This document shows, piece after piece, positions 52,401 to 62,780 of a stretch of DNA of 64,000 nt (positions are counted from its first letter, which is position 1; every line of letters begins with the position of its first letter). Location: NCBI GenBank assembly GCA_024235935.1, contig JACKLL010000008.1, forward strand, positions 1 to 64,000, written 5' to 3'. The notes below the pieces were generated by a model that saw only the letters and a program-made list of their open reading frames with translations, was not told the origin of the DNA and did not search any database. The stretch is from Rhodoferax sp. (lineage in GTDB: Bacteria > Pseudomonadota > Gammaproteobacteria > Burkholderiales > Burkholderiaceae_C). The translations under genes and the position numbers were made by a program.

Positions 52401-52597
52401 TCCGCTCGCCGATGGCGATCGCGGTGATCGGCGGCCTGATCACGTCGACCGTGCTCAGCCTGCTGGTGGTGCCGGCGGTGTTCACCTACGTCGACGATCT
52501 GGGCAATGGCTGGCGGCGCCTGCTGCGCAAGCTGCGTCGCCAGCCCGCTGACAACGGGGTCGCCCCGCCGCCCCCTGCGCCGACCGCCCGTGCCTGA
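49463..52597 (+). CDS. RND efflux pump inner-membrane transporter
   Basis: This proton-driven multidrug or solvent exporter of the hydrophobe/amphiphile RND family has 1,044 residues with twelve transmembrane helices and two large periplasmic loops. It starts VSSWSIRNPIPAVMLFVMLC and has the porter sequence FPDIDLPTVTVSAQLPGAAP, the TM4 charged segment VVGILVDDAIVEVENIVRH and the TM10-12 segment GIATKNSILLVEYA. Intact along its length. The substrate range is not deducible, and no regulator gene is adjacent. Confidence 0.94.
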   Translation: MLNVSSWSIRNPIPAVMLFVMLCFAGVLSFNAMKVQQFPDIDLPTVTVSAQLPGAAPAQLETEVARKLENSIASLQGLKHVYTKIQDGSVTITAEFRLEKPVQEAVDDVRSAVAKVRSDLPGDLRDPIVNKLDMAAQPVLAFTVRSIPRDGIAGMDDEALSWFVDNDVTRRLLAVRGVGGVSRVGGVTREVRVALDPTRLQSLGITAAEVSRQLRQTQLESAGGRLDLGGGEQPVRTLATVQTAQQLGQIRLAMGNGRTVRLDEVATVTDTTAEPRSAAYLNGQPVVGFEVSRSKGESEVTVGAATQQALRELQAAHPDIEFTESFNFVTPVEEEYTGSMHLLYEGAILAVLVVWLFLRNLRATFVSAVALPLSVIPAFAGMYLLGFSVNVISLLALSLVVGILVDDAIVEVENIVRHLRMGKSPYQAAMEAADEIGLAVIATTFTLVAVFLPTAFMSGVAGKFFKQFGWTASLAVVASLVVARMLTPMMAAYMLKPVKGEHKEPAWLNIYMGWAGWCLRHRLLTILGAIAFWVGSLFLIPLLPTGFIPPDDNSQTQVYLELPPGSTLEQTRRTAEQARQLISGVDHVRSIYTTIGGGSAGADPFAPQGSGEVRKATLTVQLSERKTRPRKQGIENQIRAALEQLPGARSKVGLGGSGEKYILVLTGDDPQALQSTALAVENDLRTIPGLGSVASSASLIRPEIAVRPDFARAADLGVSSAAIGDTLRIATLGDYDMSLAKLNLSQRQVPIVVRLQDDARQDLHLIERLAVPGARGPVMLGQVATVELAGGPAVIDRYDRARNVNFEIELSGLPLGDVKAMVDKLPSIRKMPPGVKVIEIGDAEVMGELFASFGLAMLTGVMCIYIVLVLLFKDLLQPVTILCALPLSLGGAFVGLLVADKSFSMPSLIGLIMLMGIATKNSILLVEYAIVARRDHGMGRIDALLDACHKRARPIVMTTLAMGAGMMPIALGLGVADASFRSPMAIAVIGGLITSTVLSLLVVPAVFTYVDDLGNGWRRLLRKLRRQPADNGVAPPPPAPTARA

Positions 52598-53180
52598 ATC
52601 CCGCTCCATGGCCTGGCCCGGGCTTTGCCTGGCGTTGGGGCTGGGCAGCCTGTATGCCTGGTCCGGCGGGCGACAGGCGCTGCTGCTGTGGCACGCGAGC
52701 GGCTGGGTCCACCATCCCTGGCAGTTGTGGACTGCCAGCCTGGCCCATCTCAGCAGCGCCCATCTGCTGATCAACCTGGCGGCGCTGCTGGCCATGGCGG
52801 TGCTGGGCCTGTTTCTGCAGGTCGGTCGCAGCGCCGTCTTTGCCTGCCTGCTGGCCTGGCCGACGGGAACGCTGGCCCTGTCGCTGTGGCCCGAGATCAC
52901 CTACTACGGCGGGCTGTCCGGCCTGCTGATGGCCATGCTGGCCATCCTGGCGGTGTTTGCCGCTGGACGCGTCGCCACCCGCGGGACCGGCGTGGTGCTG
53001 CTCATCGTGCTGGCATTCAAGCTGCTGACCGAACAGGCCTGGACACAGCCGGTGGCCTTTGACCCGCGCTGGGGCTTCAACGTGGTGCTGGCCGCGCATC
53101 TGTCCGGGGCTGTGGCGGGGGCGCTTTGGGCAGCCGCCATCGGATGGCTGCAGTTGCTGCGGCACCAACGATCCGCTTGA
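52590..53180 (+). CDS. Rhombosortase-like rhomboid protease
   Basis: This intramembrane serine protease of 196 residues has about six helices. The catalytic serine lies in TYYGGLSGLLMAML and the histidine in VVLAAHLSGAVAGAL, preceded by the rhomboid-type segment LAHLSSAHLLINLAALLA. This pattern fits rhombosortases, which cut GlyGly-CTERM tails. No GlyGly-CTERM substrate was seen in the window. The start is uncertain: GTG at 52590 (overlapping the pump stop by 8 bases) or ATG at 52608. Confidence 0.8.
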   Translation: MPESRSMAWPGLCLALGLGSLYAWSGGRQALLLWHASGWVHHPWQLWTASLAHLSSAHLLINLAALLAMAVLGLFLQVGRSAVFACLLAWPTGTLALSLWPEITYYGGLSGLLMAMLAILAVFAAGRVATRGTGVVLLIVLAFKLLTEQAWTQPVAFDPRWGFNVVLAAHLSGAVAGALWAAAIGWLQLLRHQRSA

Positions 53181-53245
53181 CCATGGTCAATACGCCGGCC
53201 GGCCAGGCCGATATGCTGGATCTTTGACCCACAAGGATCTCCGCC

Positions 53246-53638
53246 ATGTCCCACTACCACGCCGTCGTCTGGCTCGACCATCGCCAAGCCCATGTCATGC
53301 ACATCAGCCCGGACGACGTGGAGAAGTCCGTCGTCCATCCGGCCCAGCCACACCTGAACCTGCACCACAAGAGCGGCGAGATCGGCTCCGGCCGGCAGCC
53401 GGAAGACCAGGCCTACTACCACGCCATCGTCGAGGCGCTGGCCGGTGCGCACGAGATTCTGGTGGTCGGCCCGGCGCAGGCCAAGCTGCAACTGATCAGG
53501 CACATCCACCACCACGACCCCGCCATGGCGGACAAGATCGTGGGCGTCGAAACCGTGGACCATCCGACCGACGGGCAGCTGGTCGCGCACGCGCGCAGCT
53601 ACTTCGTCGCCAAGGACCGGATGTTGTCGCAAACCTGA
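53246..53638 (+). CDS. Small conserved protein with an eRF1-domain-like fold ('translational machinery protein')
   Basis: This 130-residue protein of a family often called translational machinery protein begins YHAVVWLDHRQAHVMHI and has the segment AHEILVVGPAQAKLQLIRHI, reminiscent of the C-terminal domain of eukaryotic release factor 1. It is rich in histidine (about 15). A cytoplasmic role in stress or ribosome rescue has been proposed for relatives, but the function is not established. GGATC precedes the ATG at 53246. Stands alone. Confidence 0.75.
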   Translation: MSHYHAVVWLDHRQAHVMHISPDDVEKSVVHPAQPHLNLHHKSGEIGSGRQPEDQAYYHAIVEALAGAHEILVVGPAQAKLQLIRHIHHHDPAMADKIVGVETVDHPTDGQLVAHARSYFVAKDRMLSQT

Positions 53639-53709
53639 AGCGCCACCCGCGCACTGCCGGCAATACCCTCTAGCCGGCAGGCACGGCGCGTGCGGCCTAG
53701 AATTTCCCC

Positions 53710-54042
53710 GTGAACTGGCTTCGAAAGCTCCCCGGTTACCAGCGCACGCCACCCGGATTCGAGTTGCGTCTGCTGCGCCTGATGCCGACCGCATGGCTGG
53801 CAGGCACGCTGTTGCCGGCCCTGATGGCATTTGCCGCGCGCTACCTGCTGAGCGGCGGCACTGCGGCCGAACTGGCGCGCAACATCCAGATGTTCGACTA
53901 CGCGATGATCGGCCTGGTCATCCTGATCTGGACACTGGTGCTGACCGTCACCATCGGCTGCATCATTGTGTGGCTGATGAAGGGCCCGGCCTACGTGGCC
54001 GACGGCTACGACGTGTCGCACAGCGACAAGCCGCGGCGCTGA
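53710..54042 (+). CDS. Hypothetical membrane protein
   Basis: This 110-residue protein from a GTG start has two transmembrane helices (LMPTAWLAGTLLPALMAFAA and YAMIGLVILIWTLVLTVTIG) and a charged C-terminal tail (DGYDVSHSDKPRR). No family is recognised beyond a general resemblance to small conserved betaproteobacterial inner-membrane proteins. It is the last gene with typical composition before the lower-G+C block that begins near 54050. Confidence 0.7.
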   Translation: MNWLRKLPGYQRTPPGFELRLLRLMPTAWLAGTLLPALMAFAARYLLSGGTAAELARNIQMFDYAMIGLVILIWTLVLTVTIGCIIVWLMKGPAYVADGYDVSHSDKPRR

Positions 54043-54270
54043 CGGCGAGGCGACCCGATCGTGGACTGAGCGCCTCGCCCGTAGGAGGTTCCCTGAAAGC
54101 ACGGTGGGGATATTGCTGCGCTTTTGGCCCGACTTGTCTTGCAATGGACCTTGATCTTTCTGATTGAACAGCGTTCAACGACTGACGGGCAGTCAACAAC
54201 CGACCCCTTGCGGCAGTTGCACCTTTGCGCTTGCCGACATTCACAATCACTACCGTCAGCCTCTTCCGGC

Positions 54271-54746
54271 TCAGGCGGTCCAGCGCAACAAGGTCACCAG
54301 CAACACCACGACGCCAAGGCCAAGATTGATCGAGATCCAGGTGCGAATCTGTGCATACGCCGCACAACCGGCGTCCCACTCGGACTCCGTAACAGCCCGG
54401 CTGAGCTTCTTGTAGAGCGAGAAGCGGATGTACATGAAGATCGCGACCATCGCGACACCCAGTGATGCCATGATGGTCCAGGACAACGGCATTTCGAAGC
54501 TGCCCCCGACTGCACCACTCGCTTGGCCACGCGACCCAGCATCCACAAGCCGCTGGCCAACGTCAGCAACGAGGCCGTAAGCACGGCCTGGAAAAAGCGG
54601 CCGAGCACGTCCTGCATCAGCCGCAGTCGGACTGGCACTTCGAGCGCGGCAACGGCCGGACGCAGGAAGAATTGCGCAAACACCATGCCGCCGATCCATA
54701 CGATGATCGATAGCAGATGAATGGTCTTGAGGGTCGCATAGATCAT
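54271..54746 (-). pseudogene. CopD-like membrane protein gene broken by a single frameshift
   Basis: Reading from 54746 the frame gives a good membrane protein, MIYATLKTIHLLSIIVWIGG through LASGLWMLGRVAKRVVQSG, then turns to nonsense. In the next frame the expected remainder appears: GGSFEMPLSWTIMASLGVAM to VVVLLVTLLRWTA, stop at 54271. The switch lies at a run of five C (54503-54507); one more base there would restore a 158-residue CopD/DUF2269-like protein. It is either a real inactivation, a phase-variable tract or a sequencing error. It lies downstream of the antiporter gene on the same strand. Confidence 0.85.
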
Positions 54747-54920
54747 GGGAGAGTTCCGTTCAGATTGGCAGTTGAAAGTTGAAAGACAGCCTGGGTGCCA
54801 CTCACGGGCCCCGACTCAAGCCATCCGTGCCAGCGCAGGCATCACGGGAAACCGCCAGCGCAGGAGTGCTGTCGCGATGGGTGTACCCGTCCAGCGCCTT
54901 CCTGCGAGGCGCGGACAAGG

Positions 54921-56036
54921 TCAAGCCGTATGTCTCGAGCACACCTCGACGCATGGTGCGCCGGCCGCTGCCGGACGGCGGATCAGCATCACCACCAGTG
55001 TCACCACGGTCAGCGGCACGACGAAACCGAGCATCACGGCTGAGAAGGCCTGCAGCGCGTCGTGCTGCTGCGCGGCCAGGATCAAGTAAGTCACATAGGC
55101 GACGTAGTACCCAAGGAAGACGCCGCCTTCCCAGCGCGCAATCTCGCGGCCTGTGATGACAATTGGAAGGCAAGCCAGCGCCACGGCCAGCATGACCCAT
55201 ATATCGAAAGCCAGCAGCGACGGCGCCATGGCCAGACCGAGATCACCGGACACCAGGCCCGACACGCCCAGGCAGCCGAGGATATTGAAGGTGTTGCTGC
55301 CGACGACATTGCCCACCGCGATGTCGCGCTCGCCCTTGATGGCGGCGGTGATGCTGGTGGCGACCTCGGGCATGCTGGTTCCAGCGGCAACGATGGTCAG
55401 GCCGATGATCAGGTCGCTCACGCCCATCGCCTTGGCGAAGTGCACCGAGGCCTGCACCAGGTACTCGGATCCGAAAACCAAGGCTGCCAGGCCGGCACCG
55501 ATCAGCAGCAGTTGTACGGGCAGCCGGTCGTCCCAGGCATCCGCTTTGGCCGACTGGATCTCTTGCGCGTACTCATCCCTGGCTTCCTGAGTTTCGCGCC
55601 GCGACTGCACGACGAGGAACACGGTGTACGAAACGAGCAGAACAATGAGAATTCCAGCGTCGAAGAACGACAGTCGACCGTCCAGGCCCAACGCCACCAG
55701 CAGCAGGCTGACACCGAGCATGATCGGCACTTCCTGCCGAATCAGCTGGATGTTGACAACCAGCGGCGCGATCAGTGCGCTGAGACCCAGGATGAACAGC
55801 ACATTGAAGATGTTGCTGCCCACCACGTTGCCGATGGCGATGTCGGTCTGGCCGTCTAGCACGGCACCGACACTCACCGCGACCTCGGGCGCGCTGGTGC
55901 CCAAAGCGACAATAGTGAGTCCGACGACGAGCGGGCTGATGCCAAACGACAGGGCCAGCTTGGACGCGCCGCGAACGAGCGCGTTGGCTCCGATGATCAA
56001 CAGGATCAGGCCACCAAGAAAAATGAGTATGTTCAT
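54921..56036 (-). CDS. Calcium/sodium antiporter (CaCA family, YrbG type)
   Basis: This membrane exchanger of 371 residues with about ten helices has the duplicated alpha-repeats diagnostic of the family: LTIVALGTSAPEVAVSVGA with GNVVGSNIFNVL in the first half and LTIVAAGTSMPEVATSITA with GNVVGSNTFNIL in the second. It would export Ca2+ or Na+ in exchange for the other ion or protons. The start at 56036 is set by homology. Near an NhaR-type regulator gene that is divergent, which suggests control by Na+. Confidence 0.93.
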   Translation of the reverse strand: MNILIFLGGLILLIIGANALVRGASKLALSFGISPLVVGLTIVALGTSAPEVAVSVGAVLDGQTDIAIGNVVGSNIFNVLFILGLSALIAPLVVNIQLIRQEVPIMLGVSLLLVALGLDGRLSFFDAGILIVLLVSYTVFLVVQSRRETQEARDEYAQEIQSAKADAWDDRLPVQLLLIGAGLAALVFGSEYLVQASVHFAKAMGVSDLIIGLTIVAAGTSMPEVATSITAAIKGERDIAVGNVVGSNTFNILGCLGVSGLVSGDLGLAMAPSLLAFDIWVMLAVALACLPIVITGREIARWEGGVFLGYYVAYVTYLILAAQQHDALQAFSAVMLGFVVPLTVVTLVVMLIRRPAAAGAPCVEVCSRHTA

Positions 56037-56127
56037 GATCAGGTTCTGGAGCGAAAAATGTCTGCCTGCCGCAGACTGCAACGCCAGCGAGGCTACGCAA
56101 CAGTCGGGTTGGGTGCCCGTTCCACCG

Positions 56128-56508
56128 TCATGCCTGCGTGCGGCGACGCCCAATCGCAATGAGCAGGTGCAGGCCCACACCCACCAGGATCAGCACCACG
56201 CTGCCGAGGCCCCAGACCACCCAGGTCGCGACGCTCAGGCCGCCAGCGAGGGGCGGAACGGCCTGAAATAGGCCCTCGACAGCCGGTGCCAGACCCGAAA
56301 GCAGCGACGCCACCAACTGCACTATCTCCGGAGGCACCCAGGCGGCCAGCCAATCAGGCAGGCGAAGGCCCTCGATACCCATTGCAGCGCCTGACAACGA
56401 CCCAGCATTCGAGACGGCCCAAACGGCAACGGCATGAAACATCCAGGCTCCCAGCGACCAAACCGCCACAAGACCGAACACGACAAACCAGCTGAATGCA
56501 TAGAACAT
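56128..56508 (-). CDS. Hypothetical membrane protein
   Basis: A 126-residue protein of unknown family with an N-terminal helix (FYAFSWFVVFGLVAVWSLGA), a hydrophobic amphipathic middle (LPDWLAAWVPPEIVQLVASL) and a C-terminal helix (VATWVVWGLGSVVLILVGVG) followed by GRRRTQA. It lies between the antiporter and the divergent NhaR gene, so it is probably the first gene of the NhaR-controlled leftward unit. Start 56508 preferred; 56529 is possible. Confidence 0.72.
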   Translation of the reverse strand: MFYAFSWFVVFGLVAVWSLGAWMFHAVAVWAVSNAGSLSGAAMGIEGLRLPDWLAAWVPPEIVQLVASLLSGLAPAVEGLFQAVPPLAGGLSVATWVVWGLGSVVLILVGVGLHLLIAIGRRRTQA

Positions 56509-56626
56509 GGTCAATGCCTCTTTCGTCAAAGGTAAAGGTAGAGGCTGCTAGTATTCGCCGATTCGAGATTCGAATAAACCAGTATGAGCAAGACTCGTAC
56601 TTCGTTTTTTCCGATGTAGGTTGCGC

Positions 56627-57508
56627 ATGCTCAATTACCGCCATCTTTACTACTTCTGGATCGTCACCAAGGAAGGCGGCTTTGCTCGCGCGGCCGAGCG
56701 GCTGGACATGGCGGTCCAGACCATCAGCGCGCAGGTCCGGGAGCTCGAGAAGGCGCTGGGCCACCAGTTGCTCAAGCCCGCGGGCCGTGGCGTCGCAATG
56801 ACCGAGGCGGGTCAGGCTGCCTTTGCTCGTGCTGAGGAAATTTTTCAGCTGGGCCAACTCATTCCGGAAGAGGTTCGCGAAGCCACCAGTGCCAAAGTCG
56901 CACGTTTGGCCGTTGGACTGTCCGACGGAATCTCAAAGCTGGCGGCGCACGCGCTACTGTCGCCAGTCTTGGCGACGCCGACGCTGCGGCTGCTCTGCCA
57001 TGAGGGTGAGTTCGAGCAACTGCTGGCTGAACTGGCGCTGCACCATCTGGATCTGGTGTTGGCGGGGCAGCCTGCACCCCACAACCCGAATCTGCGCTTG
57101 ACGAGTGAACGGCTGGTCGAGTCGCCGGTCGACTGGTACGGACCCTCAAGCCTGGTGAACAAGGCTGCAGTGGCGGAGTTCCCGCTGTCACTGGCAAGCC
57201 TGCCCGTGCTGCTCCCCACCGGACACTCGGCGCTGCGGCCCCGTCTGGACCGCTGGTTCGATGCGCGGGGACTGCGGCCGCACATCGTCGGAGAGTTCGA
57301 GGACAGTGCCTTGCTTGCCGTGTTCGCTGCACGCGGCCTTGGTGTCTTTCCGGTCAGCCGCCTTGGTGGCGCTGACGTGGCGCTGATGCGAGGCCTGCGG
57401 CTTTTGGGGCCTTGCGATGGTGTGCTGGAAGAGATCCACGCCATTCGCTCGCGCCGCGGGCAGCATCACCCGCTGGTGCTGCAGGTGGTGGCTGCGGCGC
57501 GCCCCTGA
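56627..57508 (+). CDS. nhaR: LysR-family regulator, NhaR type
   Basis: NhaR activates Na+/H+ antiporter genes in response to sodium. The 293-residue protein opens LNYRHLYYFWIVTKEGGFAR with the winged HTH AAERLDMAVQTISAQVRELE, and the effector domain includes GEFEDSALLAVFAARGLGVF. These are typical of NhaR. It is divergent from a small membrane protein gene and the Ca2+/Na+ antiporter, its likely targets; the 118-base gap is AT-rich. ATG at 56627 is preferred over a TTG six bases upstream. Confidence 0.9.
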   Translation: MLNYRHLYYFWIVTKEGGFARAAERLDMAVQTISAQVRELEKALGHQLLKPAGRGVAMTEAGQAAFARAEEIFQLGQLIPEEVREATSAKVARLAVGLSDGISKLAAHALLSPVLATPTLRLLCHEGEFEQLLAELALHHLDLVLAGQPAPHNPNLRLTSERLVESPVDWYGPSSLVNKAAVAEFPLSLASLPVLLPTGHSALRPRLDRWFDARGLRPHIVGEFEDSALLAVFAARGLGVFPVSRLGGADVALMRGLRLLGPCDGVLEEIHAIRSRRGQHHPLVLQVVAAARP

Positions 57509-57528
57509 ATGCGCTCATGTGGATTCGG

Positions 57529-57960
57529 TCAGACGGCGCGGCAGGGTGTCGCCGGAAGGCTGGCCCCCTCACCATCGAACAGCTGCCAATGGTGCCGGGC
57601 AGCTTCCACGACGATGGCTTCGCCGTCGGCCAGGTGGCCGTCCGCACGCGCGGCGGCCAAGGACAGACGCAAGACCGTCCTCTGCAGCGCAGGATCTGAG
57701 ATTTCGGCCATCAATGCCGCCAAGGCGCTGTCATCGACGTTGCTCATGAGCGAACCTGTCGCGCACCCGCCCAGCCACAGTTCTTCGCACAGCGTTCGAA
57801 CCATATGCGGCAGGAGATGGGGCTCCAGACCGAGCTCACGCTCGGCACCCAGTTGCCTGAGGATGTCGATCTCTGTGCCGCTGACATGACCGTCGGAGAT
57901 GAGAACCAACGCGATGATGCGTGCAGCGGCTTCGGGGCTGTTGTGGGAGTAGTTGCGCAT
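57529..57960 (-). CDS. TerB-like protein
   Basis: The 143-residue helical protein has two TerB-type repeats with acidic metal-binding-like segments (ALVLISDGHVSGTEIDIL and LAAARADGHLADGEAIVVEA). TerB domains occur in tellurite-resistance and phage/stress clusters and may bind divalent ions at the membrane. No other ter genes are here. It converges with the NhaR gene (20-base gap). Confidence 0.72.
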   Translation of the reverse strand: MRNYSHNSPEAAARIIALVLISDGHVSGTEIDILRQLGAERELGLEPHLLPHMVRTLCEELWLGGCATGSLMSNVDDSALAALMAEISDPALQRTVLRLSLAAARADGHLADGEAIVVEAARHHWQLFDGEGASLPATPCRAV

Positions 57961-58053
57961 GGAAGAGTGCTTTCGGTGCGGACGTCGTGATGAAGACTCA
58001 GGGCAGACGAATCGTTGCGTCTTGGGGAAGTGTTGGGTGGCCGCTAGCGCTGG

Positions 58054-58449
58054 CTAACCGAGCCGCAAGCGGCGTGTCGATCCAGCGACCGCAACAGGAG
58101 CACCTACCCTCACGCGCACAGGCACCAACGCAGTGGATTGATGCTCTACCACCGTTGCTCGGTGCACTCGCAAAGCAACCCGTTGCCGTATGCGGGTCGC
58201 CACCGCATCGACCGAGTCGTGCCACGTGCGGGAAGTGGCACTGACTGCCACAGGGCTATTCCCGCGCAAGAGGATCTCGACACTGCAGCGCTTATCGACG
58301 CCGCCTTCAGGCCCGTTGACGTCGTCCAGGCTGACCCTGATACGTGCCACCAGCCCCTGCAGGCGCCCAAGCCCCCGGCGAAGCCTGTCTGACGTGCGTT
58401 GCTGCAAAAGCAGGCCGTCAGGGTCGTTGGATTGGAAGTGAAGCTTCAC
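58054..58449 (-). CDS. HPF/RaiA-family ribosome-associated protein
   Basis: This protein of 131 residues resembles hibernation promoting factor: it opens MKLHFQSNDPDGLLLQQRTS and carries the family core RIRVSLDDVNGPEGGVDKRCSV, followed by a helix rich in Arg (AVATRIRQRVALRVHR). Such proteins dock on ribosomes to silence translation under stress. The last ~25 residues are variable and unusual. It could be an accessory paralogue of the housekeeping HPF, as often found on stress-related islands. Confidence 0.75.
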   Translation of the reverse strand: MKLHFQSNDPDGLLLQQRTSDRLRRGLGRLQGLVARIRVSLDDVNGPEGGVDKRCSVEILLRGNSPVAVSATSRTWHDSVDAVATRIRQRVALRVHRATVVEHQSTALVPVRVRVGAPVAVAGSTRRLRLG

Positions 58450-59223
58450 GATTCAGTCCTTAGGAAGTTGAGACCGTTCGACTTTGTCGCAATTTCAAAT
58501 TCGGAAAAAGCAGGTTCGCTGTGACTGCTTGTTCGGAAAATACGAAGCCACTGAATTTGCGCAGATGCTGGCCGGCGCTGTCGTTCCAGCATCTGCGCTC
58601 GGGCGGCATGCGAGACCGCCGTGCGAACAATGCTCTACCGTGGCGCGCCCTGTCCCAAAGCACGATGAGGCTGAATCTCCCGGCTGTGCGTCGAAATGGC
58701 TAAAGTCGACGCGCACGTCGCGGAGGGCGAGTCGGTCCTAGTCGTCGCCGCGGTTGGGCACTACGGCTTGCGCCGTGAGATGTTGCGGTCGTCGTCCCGG
58801 AGTTGAGCGGCTCGACATGCCGGGTGCGCTGAAAATCGTTGGGCTACCGGACCGGAGTGTGGGTGCGACTCTCCCCTATATGCCCATGGTCGACCAACTA
58901 CCTCGGCAGTGACTGTCCGCTATGGGGAAGAAATCTCTGTGTCCGCTCCTGGCCGATCGCGGGGACTGGAATTGCTGAAATCGCTGCATATTGCCAACCT
59001 CCCGAGATATACCTGAACGGCCGGCCTGGAGCCAGCAGATCGAAAAGTCGCGTGACCGAGTGCAATCTTCTGGAGTCAGTCGCTTTTCCCGCAAGCTGAC
59101 CGCCAGTCACGATCAGCGATGGAAAAGCAAACCCTGACACGATCCACCCAAAGGTCCTGCAGCCCGCGCAGCATGGAATCGCCAGGTTTGGTTGACCCAT
59201 CAGCGTAGCCCCCACGACGCAGC
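58450..59223. other. 774 bases without a convincing gene
   Basis: Several short open frames exist, the longest being 86 codons at 58839-59099 (plus), but none has recognisable protein features or a clear ribosome-binding site. G+C is lower than in the flanking housekeeping genes. No tRNA-like cloverleaf, direct repeat or insertion-sequence end was found. It marks the right edge of the atypical block starting near 54050. Confidence 0.5.
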
Positions 59224-60135
59224 TTATCGTCCGGTCGGCACCCGCCGCAAATTCAGCAGATTGCCCACCAGAATCAGTCCCGTCCCCAGCACCATCAGCA
59301 GGTCGATCTGCTCGGCATAGATGGCCCAGCCGGCCAGCGCCGTGAGCGGCACGCGCAGAAAATCCATCGGCACGATGACGGTCGCCTGCGCGTGGCGCAT
59401 GGCGCGGGCCATGCAGTAGTGCGAGAAGGTGCCGCAGAAGGCGATCACGACCAGCCAGCCCCACACGGCCGGCGACGGCCAGCGCCAGACCGCCAGTGCC
59501 GGCCACGCGCCGAGCAGCGACTGCACGATCAGCATCCAGAACATGATCCGGGTCGCCTCCTCGGTGCGCGTGAGCAGCTTGACAAGGATCACGGAGACAG
59601 CGAACCCGACTGCTGCGGCCAGCGCGATCAGCTGGCCCGGGCTGACGCCGGCCTGGGCCGGCCGCACGATCAGCACGACGCCGGCCACCCCCAGCACCAC
59701 CGCAATGGCCTTCCAGCGGTGCAGCCGTTCGCCCAGGAATGCCGCCGCCAGCAGCAGGGTCCAGATCGGCATCGTGAACTCCAGCGCAACCAGCTGCGCC
59801 AGCGGGATCATTGTCAGCGCCACGAACCACGCATATTGGGCACCGTAGTGCACGACATTGCGCAGCACATGTTGCCCGGGGCGCGCCGTGCGCATGGCCG
59901 GCAGGCCGCCGGCCGCATGCACCAGCGGCGCCAGCATCAGCAGTCCGATCAGCGAGCGGACCTCCATGATCTGGAACACATCGAGTTCGCGCGTGGCCTG
60001 ACGGCCCGATACGGCCATCACGACCATCAGCCCCAGCCAGCCGGCCATCCAGGGCACGGCGCGGGCCGTCGACAACAGCGGCGCGGCACTGGCAGCTGGC
60101 AAGGCCTCGGCCGTGGAAGAAGGGGGTGGTGGCAT
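59224..60135 (-). CDS. DMT-family (EamA) transporter
   Basis: This inner-membrane transporter of 303 residues has ten helices in two EamA repeats. Segments such as IPLAQLVALEFTMPIWTLLL and PMDFLRVPLTALAGWAIYAE are characteristic of drug/metabolite exporters of the RhaT/EamA group. The N-terminal ~25 residues are Pro/Ala/Ser-rich and may not be translated if a later start is used. The substrate is unknown. Confidence 0.88.
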   Translation of the reverse strand: MPPPPSSTAEALPAASAAPLLSTARAVPWMAGWLGLMVVMAVSGRQATRELDVFQIMEVRSLIGLLMLAPLVHAAGGLPAMRTARPGQHVLRNVVHYGAQYAWFVALTMIPLAQLVALEFTMPIWTLLLAAAFLGERLHRWKAIAVVLGVAGVVLIVRPAQAGVSPGQLIALAAAVGFAVSVILVKLLTRTEEATRIMFWMLIVQSLLGAWPALAVWRWPSPAVWGWLVVIAFCGTFSHYCMARAMRHAQATVIVPMDFLRVPLTALAGWAIYAEQIDLLMVLGTGLILVGNLLNLRRVPTGR

Positions 60136-60253
60136 CCGTTGCAGGTGGGTTCCCTCTGCGCACGGGCCCGGCGGTGTGCCGGCGCTGCACGGAGAGGTTC
60201 ACGCGCCGACTGTACCCGCTTGCGCCGCGGGTGGCGGATGCGCTGGCGCCCGC

Positions 60254-62680
<2,427 letters not shown>

Positions 62681-62780
62681 GGGCGGCTTCCGGTGGGTGG
62701 TCAAAACCCATCATGGCCCTCGCCGCGCAACCCACCCTTGATATCTGTCAATCGAAGGCGTCGCGGATGCAAACCGAAGG

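Noticed and set aside
46810..52597. The RND efflux operon considered as a novelty
   Set aside because: Channel, adaptor and pump are complete and of ordinary length and motif content.
58839..59099. An 86-codon frame in the otherwise empty 58450-59223 stretch
   Set aside because: No ribosome-binding site, hydrophobic core, motif or coherent codon bias was seen, so it is not reported as a gene.
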